Positions 17,145 to 25,877 of a stretch of DNA of 64,000 nt are shown here, piece by piece; position 1 is the first letter of the stretch, and every line of letters begins with the position of its first letter. The notes under the pieces are model-generated. The model saw only the letters and a list, made by a program, of their open reading frames with translations, made no database searches and was not told where the DNA came from. Position numbers and translations under genes: made by a program. The DNA lies in contig DATGHC010000060.1 in assembly GCA_035308165.1 (NCBI GenBank), positions 4,706-68,705 of the forward strand, in the 5' to 3' direction. Source of the stretch: DASTCZ01 sp035308165. Its GTDB lineage: Bacteria; Acidobacteriota; Terriglobia; Acidiferrales; UBA7541.

Positions 17145-18475
17145 GTGGCGCTGTATCGAAGACTGGGCGTGCACCTCTTCAGGTAGATTCGCTTCAGGTC
17201 TGGCATCCCTTCACTCGTCCGGCCGAAATGCAGGAGCTGCCGCGAATTGTGCGTGGCGAAGGCGCATGGCTCATCACGGAAGATGGCAGGCGCATATTGG
17301 ATGGAATTTCATCGTGGTGGGTAAATTTGCACGGGCATGCGCATCCGCGGATTGCGGGGGCGATTGGCCGGCAGGCGGCGCGACTCGAACATGTATTGTT
17401 GGCTGGGTTCACGCATGAACCTGTAGAGCGGCTTGCGGAGGAATTGCGACGCGTGGCGCCCGCACCACTCGAGCATATCTTTTTTTCGGATGATGGTTCC
17501 ACGGCGGTTGAAGTTGCTCTGAAAATGGCGGTGCAGTTCTGGCGGAATTCAGGGCAGCCCGCGAAGACAGAAATTGTCGCGCTGGAGCACGGGTACCACG
17601 GCGACACAGCGGGCGCAATGTCGGTGAGTGACGATTCTCTTTTCACCGCAGCGTTCGCGGCGATGCGGTTTCCGGTGCGGCGCGCGCACTCGGCGTATTG
17701 CTACCGATGTCCCGTTGGGCTGAAGCGCGAGACTTGCCACATCGAGTGCGGCGATTCGCTGGAGAGAATTCTTCAGGAGCGCGGCGGACAAACTGCTGCA
17801 ATCATTGTGGAGCCGCTGCTACAGGGCGCGGGTGGAATGATTGTCCATCCCGTGGAGTATCTGCAGCGCCTCCGCGCGCTGGCGACGAAATACAATGTGC
17901 TGCTGATTGCTGACGAAGTGCTCACCGGATTTGGGAGATGCGGGCGGATGTTCGCCACCGAACTGGCCGGGGTTGCGCCCGATCTAATGTGTCTATCGAA
18001 GGGGCTAACGGGCGGGTTTCTTCCCATGGGCGCGACACTCGCCACACACGACGTTTATGAATCCTTCTCCGGACCTGAGCCCGAGCGCGCGTTCTGGCAC
18101 GGGCACTCCTACACTGGGAATCCGATTTCCTGCGCGGCGGCGGTGGCAAACCTGGAGATATTTCGCACCGAGCCGGTGTTTGAGCTGATCGCCGCAATCG
18201 CGGCGATTCATTCCGAGCGGCTGCCCGCGGTTGCGCGACACCCGGGGGTGGGCGATGTGCGCAGCATCGGGACCGTGGCGGCGATTGAGCTGCGTGCAGA
18301 CGACGCTGGGTATCTTTCCTCGTTACGGCCGAAATTGTACCGGTTCTTTTTGGAGCGCGAAGTATTGTTGCGACCGCTTGGGAATGTCATTTACATATTG
18401 CCGCCTTATTGCATCGAGCCGAGAGACCTTAATCATATTTATGACGTAATCGAAGAAGGAATTAGACCTCAATAA
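17141..18475 (+). CDS. bioA: Adenosylmethionine-8-amino-7-oxononanoate aminotransferase
   Basis: The protein has 444 residues and starts at a GTG overlapping the bioD stop. It is a class III PLP aminotransferase: DGISSWWVNLHGHAHP near residue 52 is diagnostic for BioA, EHGYHGDT lies in the cofactor pocket, LLIADEVLTGFGRCG carries the PLP aspartate and CLSKGLTGGFLPMGAT carries the PLP lysine. It transfers the amino group of S-adenosylmethionine to form 7,8-diaminononanoate. It is the last gene of the operon. The early pimeloyl-forming genes (bioC, bioH, bioW or bioI) are not in the window. Confidence 0.94.
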   Translation: MSGAVSKTGRAPLQVDSLQVWHPFTRPAEMQELPRIVRGEGAWLITEDGRRILDGISSWWVNLHGHAHPRIAGAIGRQAARLEHVLLAGFTHEPVERLAEELRRVAPAPLEHIFFSDDGSTAVEVALKMAVQFWRNSGQPAKTEIVALEHGYHGDTAGAMSVSDDSLFTAAFAAMRFPVRRAHSAYCYRCPVGLKRETCHIECGDSLERILQERGGQTAAIIVEPLLQGAGGMIVHPVEYLQRLRALATKYNVLLIADEVLTGFGRCGRMFATELAGVAPDLMCLSKGLTGGFLPMGATLATHDVYESFSGPEPERAFWHGHSYTGNPISCAAAVANLEIFRTEPVFELIAAIAAIHSERLPAVARHPGVGDVRSIGTVAAIELRADDAGYLSSLRPKLYRFFLEREVLLRPLGNVIYILPPYCIEPRDLNHIYDVIEEGIRPQ

Positions 18476-18640
18476 ATATTTCCTAAACTATATTAGGATG
18501 TATCCGCCGCAGGGTGCACGCCGCAGATACTTCGCGGAGTGTTCGCTTCCCAATTGACCGAAACAATCGGGGCAATCGTATAAACACCCGTAACCTGATG
18601 CTACAATTCCGCGTCGAGTTTGTGCCCTCGACAAACGCCC

Positions 18641-19243
18641 ATGGATTCCTTTGGATTTCCGGTCTGGCTTCAAGCCACCATTTCCGCGGCGGGCGGGCTT
18701 GGTCTGTTCGTCGTTGCGTTCCTCGATTCGGTGGCCGTGCCGCTGCCGTCCGTCAGCGATTTGTTGCTGATTGATCTTTCCATCAAATCGCCGTTGCGTA
18801 TGCCGTATTACGCATTGATGACGACCATTGGCTCGGTGATCGGTTGCCTGGTGCTGTATTTCGTGGCCAGAAAGGGCGGTGAAGCATATTTTCGCAAGCA
18901 CGGCGGCGCGCGTGCCGAACGCATCCATAAGTGGGTTGCCCGGAACGGATTTCTCACCATGCTTATCGGCGCACTCGCTCCACCGCCCACGCCGTTTAAG
19001 GGAATCGTGATTGCCGCCGGAGCGCTGGAAATGCCGCTGCGCACATTTACAATTGCATTAATCCTTGCGCGCTTGATCCGGTTTTTTGGGGAAGGATATC
19101 TCGCAATCCGGTATGGCGATCAGGCCACGCACATTCTGCTTGCTCACAAAGTCCTGGTAAGCGTGACCACCATCGGAGCGATTGTGGTGTTTTATGGCGC
19201 CGCACGTTTGATCTTGCGGCCGGCGAAGAAAGTCGCACAATAG
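18641..19243 (+). CDS. VTT/DedA-type membrane protein
   Basis: The protein has about 200 residues from the ATG at 18641. A GTG at 18620 is also in frame. It has four or five hydrophobic stretches and the VTT (SNARE-associated, DedA) pattern: a FLDSVAVPLPSVSDL N-terminal re-entrant region, a GALAPPPTPFKGIVIAAGAL loop and ARLIRFFGEGYLAIRYG with its conserved Arg and Gly. Family members act in lipid transport or scrambling and in membrane homeostasis; some move undecaprenyl phosphate or phosphatidylethanolamine. The substrate is not evident. It stands alone, convergent with the gene for a YdjM-like protein. Confidence 0.82.
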   Translation: MDSFGFPVWLQATISAAGGLGLFVVAFLDSVAVPLPSVSDLLLIDLSIKSPLRMPYYALMTTIGSVIGCLVLYFVARKGGEAYFRKHGGARAERIHKWVARNGFLTMLIGALAPPPTPFKGIVIAAGALEMPLRTFTIALILARLIRFFGEGYLAIRYGDQATHILLAHKVLVSVTTIGAIVVFYGAARLILRPAKKVAQ

Positions 19244-19270
19244 ACCCTCTAGCACGGCAAAGCAGGCTAT

Positions 19271-20275
19271 TCAGCGCTCGAAAAGGTCCCCAAGTCTCAA
19301 TTCTTCGCGGATCACCCGAGCCTGCGAATCCAAGTCAATCACGGCGGCCATGGACCGGCCGGGCGGCGAAACTATCTCAAAGCGCATATCGGTGATTTCA
19401 ACATGGAAGCCGCGATCGTTGTTGGCGACGGTTGCGCGGGGAAACCGCGCGAAGCTCATGAAAAGCCGTGCAGTTTGCGTGGCCCGCGCGGCATCGAGCG
19501 CGGCGGAAGGCTCGGGCTTAAAGAAATGTTTTGCAGCGAAGGGATCAAAAGCGCCGAAGACAAGCGGCACATCCACACGGAATAGAGCGGCATCGGTGAT
19601 AATCACGCCCCCCCAATGAAAGGGGGAAGGCGAATCAGGGAATGCCCCCGCAACCACTGGAGCGGCGCCCTGATAGAGCCGCGAGTTCAGCAGGTCCATG
19701 GCGCGAGAGTGCAGCACAAAGCGGCCGCTGGCGTAAATCAGCACGATGGCAAGGGCCAGGATTGCCCCACTCGCTCCGCCTCTGGATTTCTGCCTGGCAC
19801 CAATTTCTTCAGTCACCATCCGGAAGAGCATGGGCACCAATATTCCGGCAAGCAGGACCAAGAGCACCCACAAATCAAATTTCTGCAAGATGTCCATGGC
19901 AATCCAATGATCGCTGAATGGCCATAAGAGCTTGACTCCATAGCTGTTCGTAAGGTCAAGTGCAACATGCAGGAGCGCACCGATCGTGCAAATGATCAAC
20001 GCGCGTGAGAATCGGATCAGTGAAGTGGGATGCTTGCGCCCGGCGAAGGTGAAACAAAGCGCGGTAACTATGGCGATGGCCGCGGTCCCAATAAGTGAAT
20101 GCGTGAAGGTGCGATGGCCGATGAGGAAAGCGCGCGGCCCACTCAGAGCAGTAAGCCAATCAAGATCCGCCACGAGCCCGGAAACGATGAGCATCGGTGT
20201 CGCCCAGTTTGTTGTTCTGTTTAATCCGGCGCGGCTGGCGGCAATGGATGCGGCAATGTGGGTGAAAGGGTCCAC
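19271..20275 (-). CDS. YdjM/DUF457-like metal-dependent membrane hydrolase
   Basis: The protein has 334 residues and starts at a GTG at 20275. The N-terminal MDPFTHIAASIA, SGLVADLDWLT and GHRTFTHSLIG segments hold the conserved His/Asp residues of the YdjM family (putative membrane-bound metal-dependent hydrolases). There are about five hydrophobic segments up to residue 200, followed by a soluble C-terminal half of 130 residues that is longer than in YdjM. That C-terminal domain is beta-rich and outside the common family model. The gene follows the lipid kinase gene by 18 bases, so the two probably form an operon with a role in lipid or envelope metabolism. Confidence 0.78.
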   Translation of the reverse strand: MDPFTHIAASIAASRAGLNRTTNWATPMLIVSGLVADLDWLTALSGPRAFLIGHRTFTHSLIGTAAIAIVTALCFTFAGRKHPTSLIRFSRALIICTIGALLHVALDLTNSYGVKLLWPFSDHWIAMDILQKFDLWVLLVLLAGILVPMLFRMVTEEIGARQKSRGGASGAILALAIVLIYASGRFVLHSRAMDLLNSRLYQGAAPVVAGAFPDSPSPFHWGGVIITDAALFRVDVPLVFGAFDPFAAKHFFKPEPSAALDAARATQTARLFMSFARFPRATVANNDRGFHVEITDMRFEIVSPPGRSMAAVIDLDSQARVIREELRLGDLFER

Positions 20276-20293
20276 AATTACACGGAGCGAATC

Positions 20294-21301
20294 TCAGGTT
20301 GTTGAAAGCAATGCGTTCTGTTTTCGCAAACGAGTGGCAAGCTGTGCGCGGTGATGCCCAGGCACGACCAGAGTGAGAGCATCAGGAACGATGGTGAAAT
20401 CCACCGGCAGAGGCACGCTAGGTTCGCCATCGAGTTGGGCGTAAACCGGGCCGGGCTCCAGCGATTCACAGCGGAACGCCGCGGTCTTCACAAAATGGAC
20501 ATCCGGCTGGCGCCGCAACGCCCCGGTCCAGGTCGCCGGCAAATAAGTAAGGTAACGAAGAGCGTTTTGACTGGTGAAAATTGCCAGCTCAAATTCATCG
20601 CTGAAAAAATCAGCTCCCGTGGTGATGCGGAAGGGCCCGCCATAATGTTTGGTGCGGCCGATGACGACGAGCGTGCCGTCCACGGTCGTCTCGCCCGAGT
20701 TTTGGTGGGCGACCACGCGAAACTTGGGAAATTTGTAACGGAAGAGCTGGCGAAATCCCTCTAACCAGTAGGAGATGATGCCCGTTTTCAGCTTCAGTGC
20801 GGGGTCCAGAGCGTGAACGAGCGCGCCATCGGCGCCCGCCCCAGCTACGCAAATGAAATACCGGCGCTTGGCGGCTTCACCCGCCGGAGTCATTAACCCC
20901 AGCGCGACGCGGACTGGGATACCGGTGGAAATCATGGCCGCGGCTTTTGGAATTCTCCAGGAAATACCAAGCTCTTTGGCAAGCACGTTGGCGGTTCCAG
21001 CGGGCAGCAGTGCCACAGGAACCTGACTCCCGGCCATACCATTCACCACTTCATTGAGGGTGCCATCGCCCCCGCAAACAATAATCATCTGGCTGCCTTC
21101 GGACACCGCGCGGGCAGCAATCTGGCCCGCTTCCCCGGGTGCAGCGGTGGGACGCAAGTCCGCCTCAATGCCAGCAGCGGCAAGCACGCGTCTGGCAGAG
21201 TCCAGATGCACGTGGCGGCGCCAGTGTCCCCCTCCCGCAAGCGGGTTAAAGATGATCGAGGCGGTCTTTATTCCTTCAAGCATATTGGCAACGCTGCGCA
21301 T
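20294..21301 (-). CDS. Diacylglycerol kinase-family lipid kinase (YegS/BmrU-like)
   Basis: The protein has 335 residues from the ATG at 21301, which has a GGCGGGG stretch upstream. A start at 21325 is possible. Recognisable motifs are NPLAGGG in the first strand, the nucleotide-binding CGGDGTLNEVVNG near residue 75 and LLPAGTANVLAKELG. Such enzymes phosphorylate diacylglycerol or related lipids and take part in lipid recycling. The C-terminal domain is the beta-sandwich typical of the family. The gene is divergent from ligA, and the two starts are about 50 bases apart. Confidence 0.88.
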   Translation of the reverse strand: MRSVANMLEGIKTASIIFNPLAGGGHWRRHVHLDSARRVLAAAGIEADLRPTAAPGEAGQIAARAVSEGSQMIIVCGGDGTLNEVVNGMAGSQVPVALLPAGTANVLAKELGISWRIPKAAAMISTGIPVRVALGLMTPAGEAAKRRYFICVAGAGADGALVHALDPALKLKTGIISYWLEGFRQLFRYKFPKFRVVAHQNSGETTVDGTLVVIGRTKHYGGPFRITTGADFFSDEFELAIFTSQNALRYLTYLPATWTGALRRQPDVHFVKTAAFRCESLEPGPVYAQLDGEPSVPLPVDFTIVPDALTLVVPGHHRAQLATRLRKQNALLSTT

Positions 21302-21303
21302 TG

Positions 21304-21309
21304 TATAAT
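21304..21309 (+). promoter_or_regulatory. Candidate -10 box for ligA
   Basis: TATAAT is a perfect -10 hexamer 46 bases before the ligA start, in the short gap between ligA and the divergent lipid kinase gene. No good -35 box lies at 17 bases, so this is only a candidate. Confidence 0.35.
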
Positions 21310-21354
21310 ACCCCGCCTTGAACAACGCTCGCTAATCTTGAGGCCTGTACGAGA

Positions 21355-23517
21355 ATGAGCACGTCAGCCGCCAAACAAGCCGAAAAGCTGCGCGACCAAA
21401 TCCGCAAGCACGAATACGCCTATTACGTCGAAGACCAGCCAAAGGTGACCGACGCCGAATTCGACCGCCTGATGGAGCGATTGAAGAGGCTCGAAGCGGA
21501 ACATCCCGAGTTGGTCACACCCGATTCGCCCACGCAGCGCATCGGCGGCGCTCCGCGTGAGGGGTTCCAGACGGTGCGCCACGCGCGTCCAATGATGAGC
21601 CTGGACAATGCGTTCTCCTACGACGCAGTGCGGGATTTTGACCGCCGGGTGAAGGAGCTGGCCGGGCGGGAGCAGGTGGATTACGTCGTGGAGCACAAGT
21701 TCGACGGCCTGAGCATCGCGCTGCTCTATGAAGATGGCGTACTGGCGCGAGCGGTAACGCGCGGGGATGGCACGACGGGCGAGGATGTTACACCGAATGT
21801 ACGCACGATTCGGTCGGTGCCGCTGCGCGTGGATGCAAAGATTTTGCAGAAGCTGAATATGAATCCGACCTTCGAGGCCCGCGGTGAAATCGTGATGCCG
21901 CGCAAGGCGTTTGCGGAGCTGAACCGTCAACAGGAGGAGCAGGGTGGGAAGCTCTTCTCGAATCCCCGCAGCGCGGCCGCGGGGGCGGTGCGCGTGCTGG
22001 ACCCGTCGATTACCGCGTCGCGGCGGCTGGATTTCTACGGGTACATTCTTTTTGCCGCCGCTGCGCGCGGTGCCCGCTCGGCATTTGCGCGGCAATCTGA
22101 ATCGCTCACGGCCTTTACGAAAATGGGATTCAAAGTCTGCGCGGAATGGAAAGTGTGTACGAAGCTCGAGGATGTGCTGAAGTTCTGCGATGTGTGGGAC
22201 ACGAAGCGCGAAAAATTGCCTTATGACATTGATGGAATCGTGATCAAAGTGGACGAATTTGCGATGCAGGAGGAGCTGGGATTCACCTCCAAGGCGCCGC
22301 GATGGGCGATAGCTTACAAATGGCCGGCGCAGCAACAGACCACTGTCGTCAACGACATTATTGTTCAAGTGGGACGCACGGGCGCGTTGACACCTGTGGC
22401 GGTGCTCGAGCCGGTCGAGGTGGGTGGCGTGAAAGTGAGCCGCTCAACGCTGCACAACATGGATGAGATTGAGCGGCTGGGACTGCGCATTGGGGATTCG
22501 GTGCTGATCGAGCGCGCCGGGGAAGTGATCCCCCACGTGGTGCGCGTGGTGAAGGAGGGGAAGCCGCGGCGGGAATTTCACATGCCGGAGAAATGCCCCG
22601 AGTGCGGCAGCCATATTCACAAGGCGCCGGATGAAGTTGCCTATCGCTGTGTGAATGCGTCGTGCCCGGCCAAGCGCAAGGAATCGCTGATCCACTTTGC
22701 GGGGCGGCACGCCATGAACATTGACGGGCTGGGCGAAAAAATAGTGGACCAGCTTGTGACCGATGGCATGGTGAAGGATGTGGCCGATCTTTACAGCCTG
22801 AAACTCGAGCCGCTGGCTGCGCTCGACCGTATGGGGGAAAAGTCCGCGCAAAACCTGATCGATGAGATTGAAGCCAGCAAAAAAGTTGGACTCGCGCGAT
22901 TGATTTACGCACTCGGCATGCGGTTCGTGGGCGAACGAACCGGACAACTGCTTGCTGAACATTTCGGCGATTTGGATGCCATCGCGCACGCCAGCGAAGA
23001 CCAGCTCACCGAAGTGGGCGAGGTGGGGCCGAAAGTCGCCGCCAGTATCGCGGAGTTCTTTTCGGAGAAGGCCAACCAGGATTTGTTGAAGAAACTTCGC
23101 AAAGCGGGGCTGAAGTTCACCGAAGAGCGCAAGAAGCCCGCCGACAACAGGCTACGGGGAAGAACATTTGTATTTACGGGAGCGCTGGCGAATCGCTCGC
23201 GCGAGGAAGGGGGCGAGCTGGTGGCCCGCCACGGCGGCAAAGTCATCGGCTCGGTGAGCAAGAACACGGATTTTGTTGTGGTGGGCGCCGATCCGGGCTC
23301 TAAGTATGAGAAGGCGCGTTCGCTGGGCGTCACGATTCTGGATGAAGTGGCGTTTGAAAAGGTGCTTGAAACCGGTGTGCCGAAGGAGTCCGACGTCACG
23401 GCAGAATCTGCCAAGAAGAAAGCAAAGAAGGGTGATGCTGTTACCGCTAAGAAAAGTGCCGGAAAGTCTGCCAAGGGACGGAAGAACGCAGGAGCAATGA
23501 GCCTGTTTGAGAAGTGA
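21355..23517 (+). CDS. ligA: NAD-dependent DNA ligase
   Basis: The protein has 720 residues. The adenylation lysine is K115 in EHKFDGLS (KxDG). The remaining nucleotidyltransferase motifs, the OB fold, the four-cysteine zinc finger (CPECG...CVNASCPAKR), the helix-hairpin-helix region and a C-terminal BRCT domain (RGRTFVFTGALANRSRE onward) follow in the normal order. The enzyme seals nicks during replication and repair. After the BRCT domain there is an extra lysine/alanine-rich tail of about 45 residues (KKKAKKGDAVTAKKSAGKSA), probably disordered and DNA-binding. It is the only housekeeping replication gene here. Confidence 0.96.
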   Translation: MSTSAAKQAEKLRDQIRKHEYAYYVEDQPKVTDAEFDRLMERLKRLEAEHPELVTPDSPTQRIGGAPREGFQTVRHARPMMSLDNAFSYDAVRDFDRRVKELAGREQVDYVVEHKFDGLSIALLYEDGVLARAVTRGDGTTGEDVTPNVRTIRSVPLRVDAKILQKLNMNPTFEARGEIVMPRKAFAELNRQQEEQGGKLFSNPRSAAAGAVRVLDPSITASRRLDFYGYILFAAAARGARSAFARQSESLTAFTKMGFKVCAEWKVCTKLEDVLKFCDVWDTKREKLPYDIDGIVIKVDEFAMQEELGFTSKAPRWAIAYKWPAQQQTTVVNDIIVQVGRTGALTPVAVLEPVEVGGVKVSRSTLHNMDEIERLGLRIGDSVLIERAGEVIPHVVRVVKEGKPRREFHMPEKCPECGSHIHKAPDEVAYRCVNASCPAKRKESLIHFAGRHAMNIDGLGEKIVDQLVTDGMVKDVADLYSLKLEPLAALDRMGEKSAQNLIDEIEASKKVGLARLIYALGMRFVGERTGQLLAEHFGDLDAIAHASEDQLTEVGEVGPKVAASIAEFFSEKANQDLLKKLRKAGLKFTEERKKPADNRLRGRTFVFTGALANRSREEGGELVARHGGKVIGSVSKNTDFVVVGADPGSKYEKARSLGVTILDEVAFEKVLETGVPKESDVTAESAKKKAKKGDAVTAKKSAGKSAKGRKNAGAMSLFEK

Positions 23518-23538
23518 ATTTCCCCCGACTTGTTTTTG

Positions 23539-24564
23539 CTAGACCGATTCCAACATGCGATCGATGGCGCGCTTGGCCCGGCGGGCAATGTCCGCGGGAA
23601 CGGTGACCTGGGGCGTCATGGTCTCCATGCTGGCAATAATATTGTCGAGAGTGATGGTCTTCATAAACGCGCAGATGGCGTTCGGATTCACGGGATAAAA
23701 TTCCTTGCCCGGATTCTGATTCCGCAGGCGATGCAGAATTCCGATTTCCGTTCCCACCGCAAATTCCTTGGCCGGAGATTCCTGCACGTGTCGCAGCATT
23801 CCCTCCGTGGAAAGGAACAGAGTGCGCTCCTTGGGCAATGTTCCATCCAGCACTTTCACCATGCAGGCGCTGACGCAGCCGCACTCCGGATGGATCAGCA
23901 ACTCGATATCGGGATAATCGTCCATCATCTCAACCACTTGCTGCGGGTCGATGGATTTGTGGACGTGGCAATAGCCGGGATAGGCGATGATGTTGGTCCT
24001 GCCCGTTTGGCGCGCAACCACGTCGGCGAGATATTTGTCGGGCAGCAGTAAAACTTGTTTGTCCCTGGGAATAGAGTTGACCACTTTCGTCGCGTTCGCC
24101 GAAGTGCAGCAGTAATCGCTCTCGGCTTTCACTGCCGCGGAGGTGTTGATGTAGGAGACCACCACCGCATCCGGGTAACGCTTCTTCCACGAAAGCAATT
24201 CTTCCACGGTAATCGAGGAGGCCAGTGAACATTGCGCGCGCAAGTCGGGCAGAAGCACGGTTCTTTCCGGGCAGAGAATCGCCGCGGTTTCGGCCATGAA
24301 GTGTACGCCGCAAAACACAATCACGCCGGCATGTGTGCTCGCCGCGGTTTGCGAAAGCTTCAGGGAATCGCCGACAAAATCGGCCACGTCCTGCACTTCA
24401 TCGCGCTGGTAATTGTGCGCCAGCACCACCGCGTTCTTCACTTTCTTCAGTTCCCGAATGCGCGCCTGCTTCCGGCCCACCTCATCCGCGGAATCGTGCA
24501 TCTCCTCCACGATGGGAAGCGTGTAGCGGTCCTCAAACCGGAGTTTTGTGGCAGTCGGTGTCAT
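23539..24564 (-). CDS. nadA: Quinolinate synthase A
   Basis: The protein has 341 residues. It condenses iminoaspartate with dihydroxyacetone phosphate to quinolinate, using a [4Fe-4S] cluster. Family segments are VLAHNYQRDEVQ, CGVHFMAETA (first cluster Cys), VSYINTSAAVKAESDYCCTSANA and HPECGCVSA (last cluster Cys). The ATG at 24564 overlaps the stop of nadC, so the two genes are coupled. The usual partner that makes iminoaspartate (nadB, L-aspartate oxidase) is not in the window. Confidence 0.95.
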   Translation of the reverse strand: MTPTATKLRFEDRYTLPIVEEMHDSADEVGRKQARIRELKKVKNAVVLAHNYQRDEVQDVADFVGDSLKLSQTAASTHAGVIVFCGVHFMAETAAILCPERTVLLPDLRAQCSLASSITVEELLSWKKRYPDAVVVSYINTSAAVKAESDYCCTSANATKVVNSIPRDKQVLLLPDKYLADVVARQTGRTNIIAYPGYCHVHKSIDPQQVVEMMDDYPDIELLIHPECGCVSACMVKVLDGTLPKERTLFLSTEGMLRHVQESPAKEFAVGTEIGILHRLRNQNPGKEFYPVNPNAICAFMKTITLDNIIASMETMTPQVTVPADIARRAKRAIDRMLESV

Positions 24565-25610
24565 GCGTCTTTTCTTACCACCCGGCCGCTGTCGCCGGCC
24601 TTAATATCCAATTTACTTCGGAGGTCCAACGCACGGCAGGAATGTGTCAATGCGCCAATCGAAATGGCGTCCACTTCACAATCCGCGTAGGCGCCGAGCG
24701 TCTCCTCCGAAATGCCGCCGCTGACCTCGATCAGCACATTGTCCCACAGGCTTTCGGCGCGGAGGGCGGCGATGATCCGCGCTACTTCTCCTGGGGACCT
24801 ATTATCCAACATTATAAGGCAAGGATACGAATCTGATTTTGCGTCTGTCCCCCTCAAGTCTTGAAAGGCTCGGCCAGCCGCCAAAGCGCCCTCCAGCCCG
24901 GTCACTTCAACTTCTATGAATGCGGCTTTCTGGCGCTCCGACCATGCCTTGGTTAGAGCAAGAGGGACAGCCTCTGCTTCTTGGACCGCGAAGAGCCGCA
25001 AATGGTTGCTCTTGATGAGGATAGCGTCGCCCAATCCCAGCCGGTGCGTGCCACCTCCGCCAAGGTGTGCGGCGCGCTTGTCGAGAAGGCCCCAGGGCGT
25101 TTTTCGCGTGACAACGACGTGAGTGTGCGCCGAGCGCTTTCTAGCGGCCTCCGCAAGCCGATGGGTGGCTGTGGCGATGCCGCACATGCGCTGCAGGAGG
25201 TTCAAGCCGACCCGTTCGGAAGAGAGAAGCAATTCGGCCTGGCCCTCAAGGCGAAGCAATTCCTGACCTGCCTGGATCGCTTGGCCATCGGCCGTAAGCG
25301 ATTTGGCCTTTAGACCGTGGTATGTATAGAAATAAAGACCCTCAGCCATTCCGGCCATTACACCCGGCTCGTTAGCCAGGATGCTTGCCTGCGCGTGCCC
25401 CCGCCGAATGCCAAGGGCAGAGCATGTAAGGTCACATGGCTCACCGTCAACACTCTGCAGCGCCTCTGTGAGAGCCTGCAACATTCGAACGTAGTCTGGG
25501 TTTTCCAAGGTGAGCTTGCCACCATGGAATAGGGCGGACTTCAGGCGGCTTTCCCGACTGGAGGATGGAATAGAGACCAAGTCGCCTTGCGGAATTTGGG
25601 TGCGGGCCAT
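24561..25610 (-). CDS. nadC: Nicotinate-nucleotide pyrophosphorylase (quinolinate phosphoribosyltransferase)
   Basis: The protein has 349 residues, somewhat longer than the usual 280-300. It contains the family segments ERVGLNLLQRMCGIAT, TRKTPWGLLDKRA, GGGGTHRLGLGDAILIKSNHL and the C-terminal LIEVSGGISEETLGAYADCEVDAISIGALTHS. The enzyme converts quinolinate and PRPP to nicotinate mononucleotide. Extra length comes from the N terminus (about 25 residues) and from an insertion around residues 245-260 (AFQDLRGTDAKSDSYP). It is the first gene of a two-gene nadC-nadA unit. A 267-base gap without recognisable features separates it from the divergent PP2C gene. Confidence 0.93.
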   Translation of the reverse strand: MARTQIPQGDLVSIPSSSRESRLKSALFHGGKLTLENPDYVRMLQALTEALQSVDGEPCDLTCSALGIRRGHAQASILANEPGVMAGMAEGLYFYTYHGLKAKSLTADGQAIQAGQELLRLEGQAELLLSSERVGLNLLQRMCGIATATHRLAEAARKRSAHTHVVVTRKTPWGLLDKRAAHLGGGGTHRLGLGDAILIKSNHLRLFAVQEAEAVPLALTKAWSERQKAAFIEVEVTGLEGALAAGRAFQDLRGTDAKSDSYPCLIMLDNRSPGEVARIIAALRAESLWDNVLIEVSGGISEETLGAYADCEVDAISIGALTHSCRALDLRSKLDIKAGDSGRVVRKDA

Positions 25611-25877
25611 TTAAGTTACAATATTAGATTACTTTGGGCGGATTTGAGGTACAAGCTACAGGGGTGGTTCTAAAGCTTGGGCAGCGGAGCCTCCGTGTAC
25701 CGAATCGGGAACTCACAAATTGATGTCCACGGACGCAACGATAAGTCCCAGTAGCGGACAGACTGGTCTGGGGTCTTTCGCCATTACGCTTCTATGTAGT
25801 TGGAAATTAATGGCTTAGCAGGGACTTGTGATGGGCCTGGGCCGTGCAATACTCTGATTGAAGGTTTATGAGGGTGA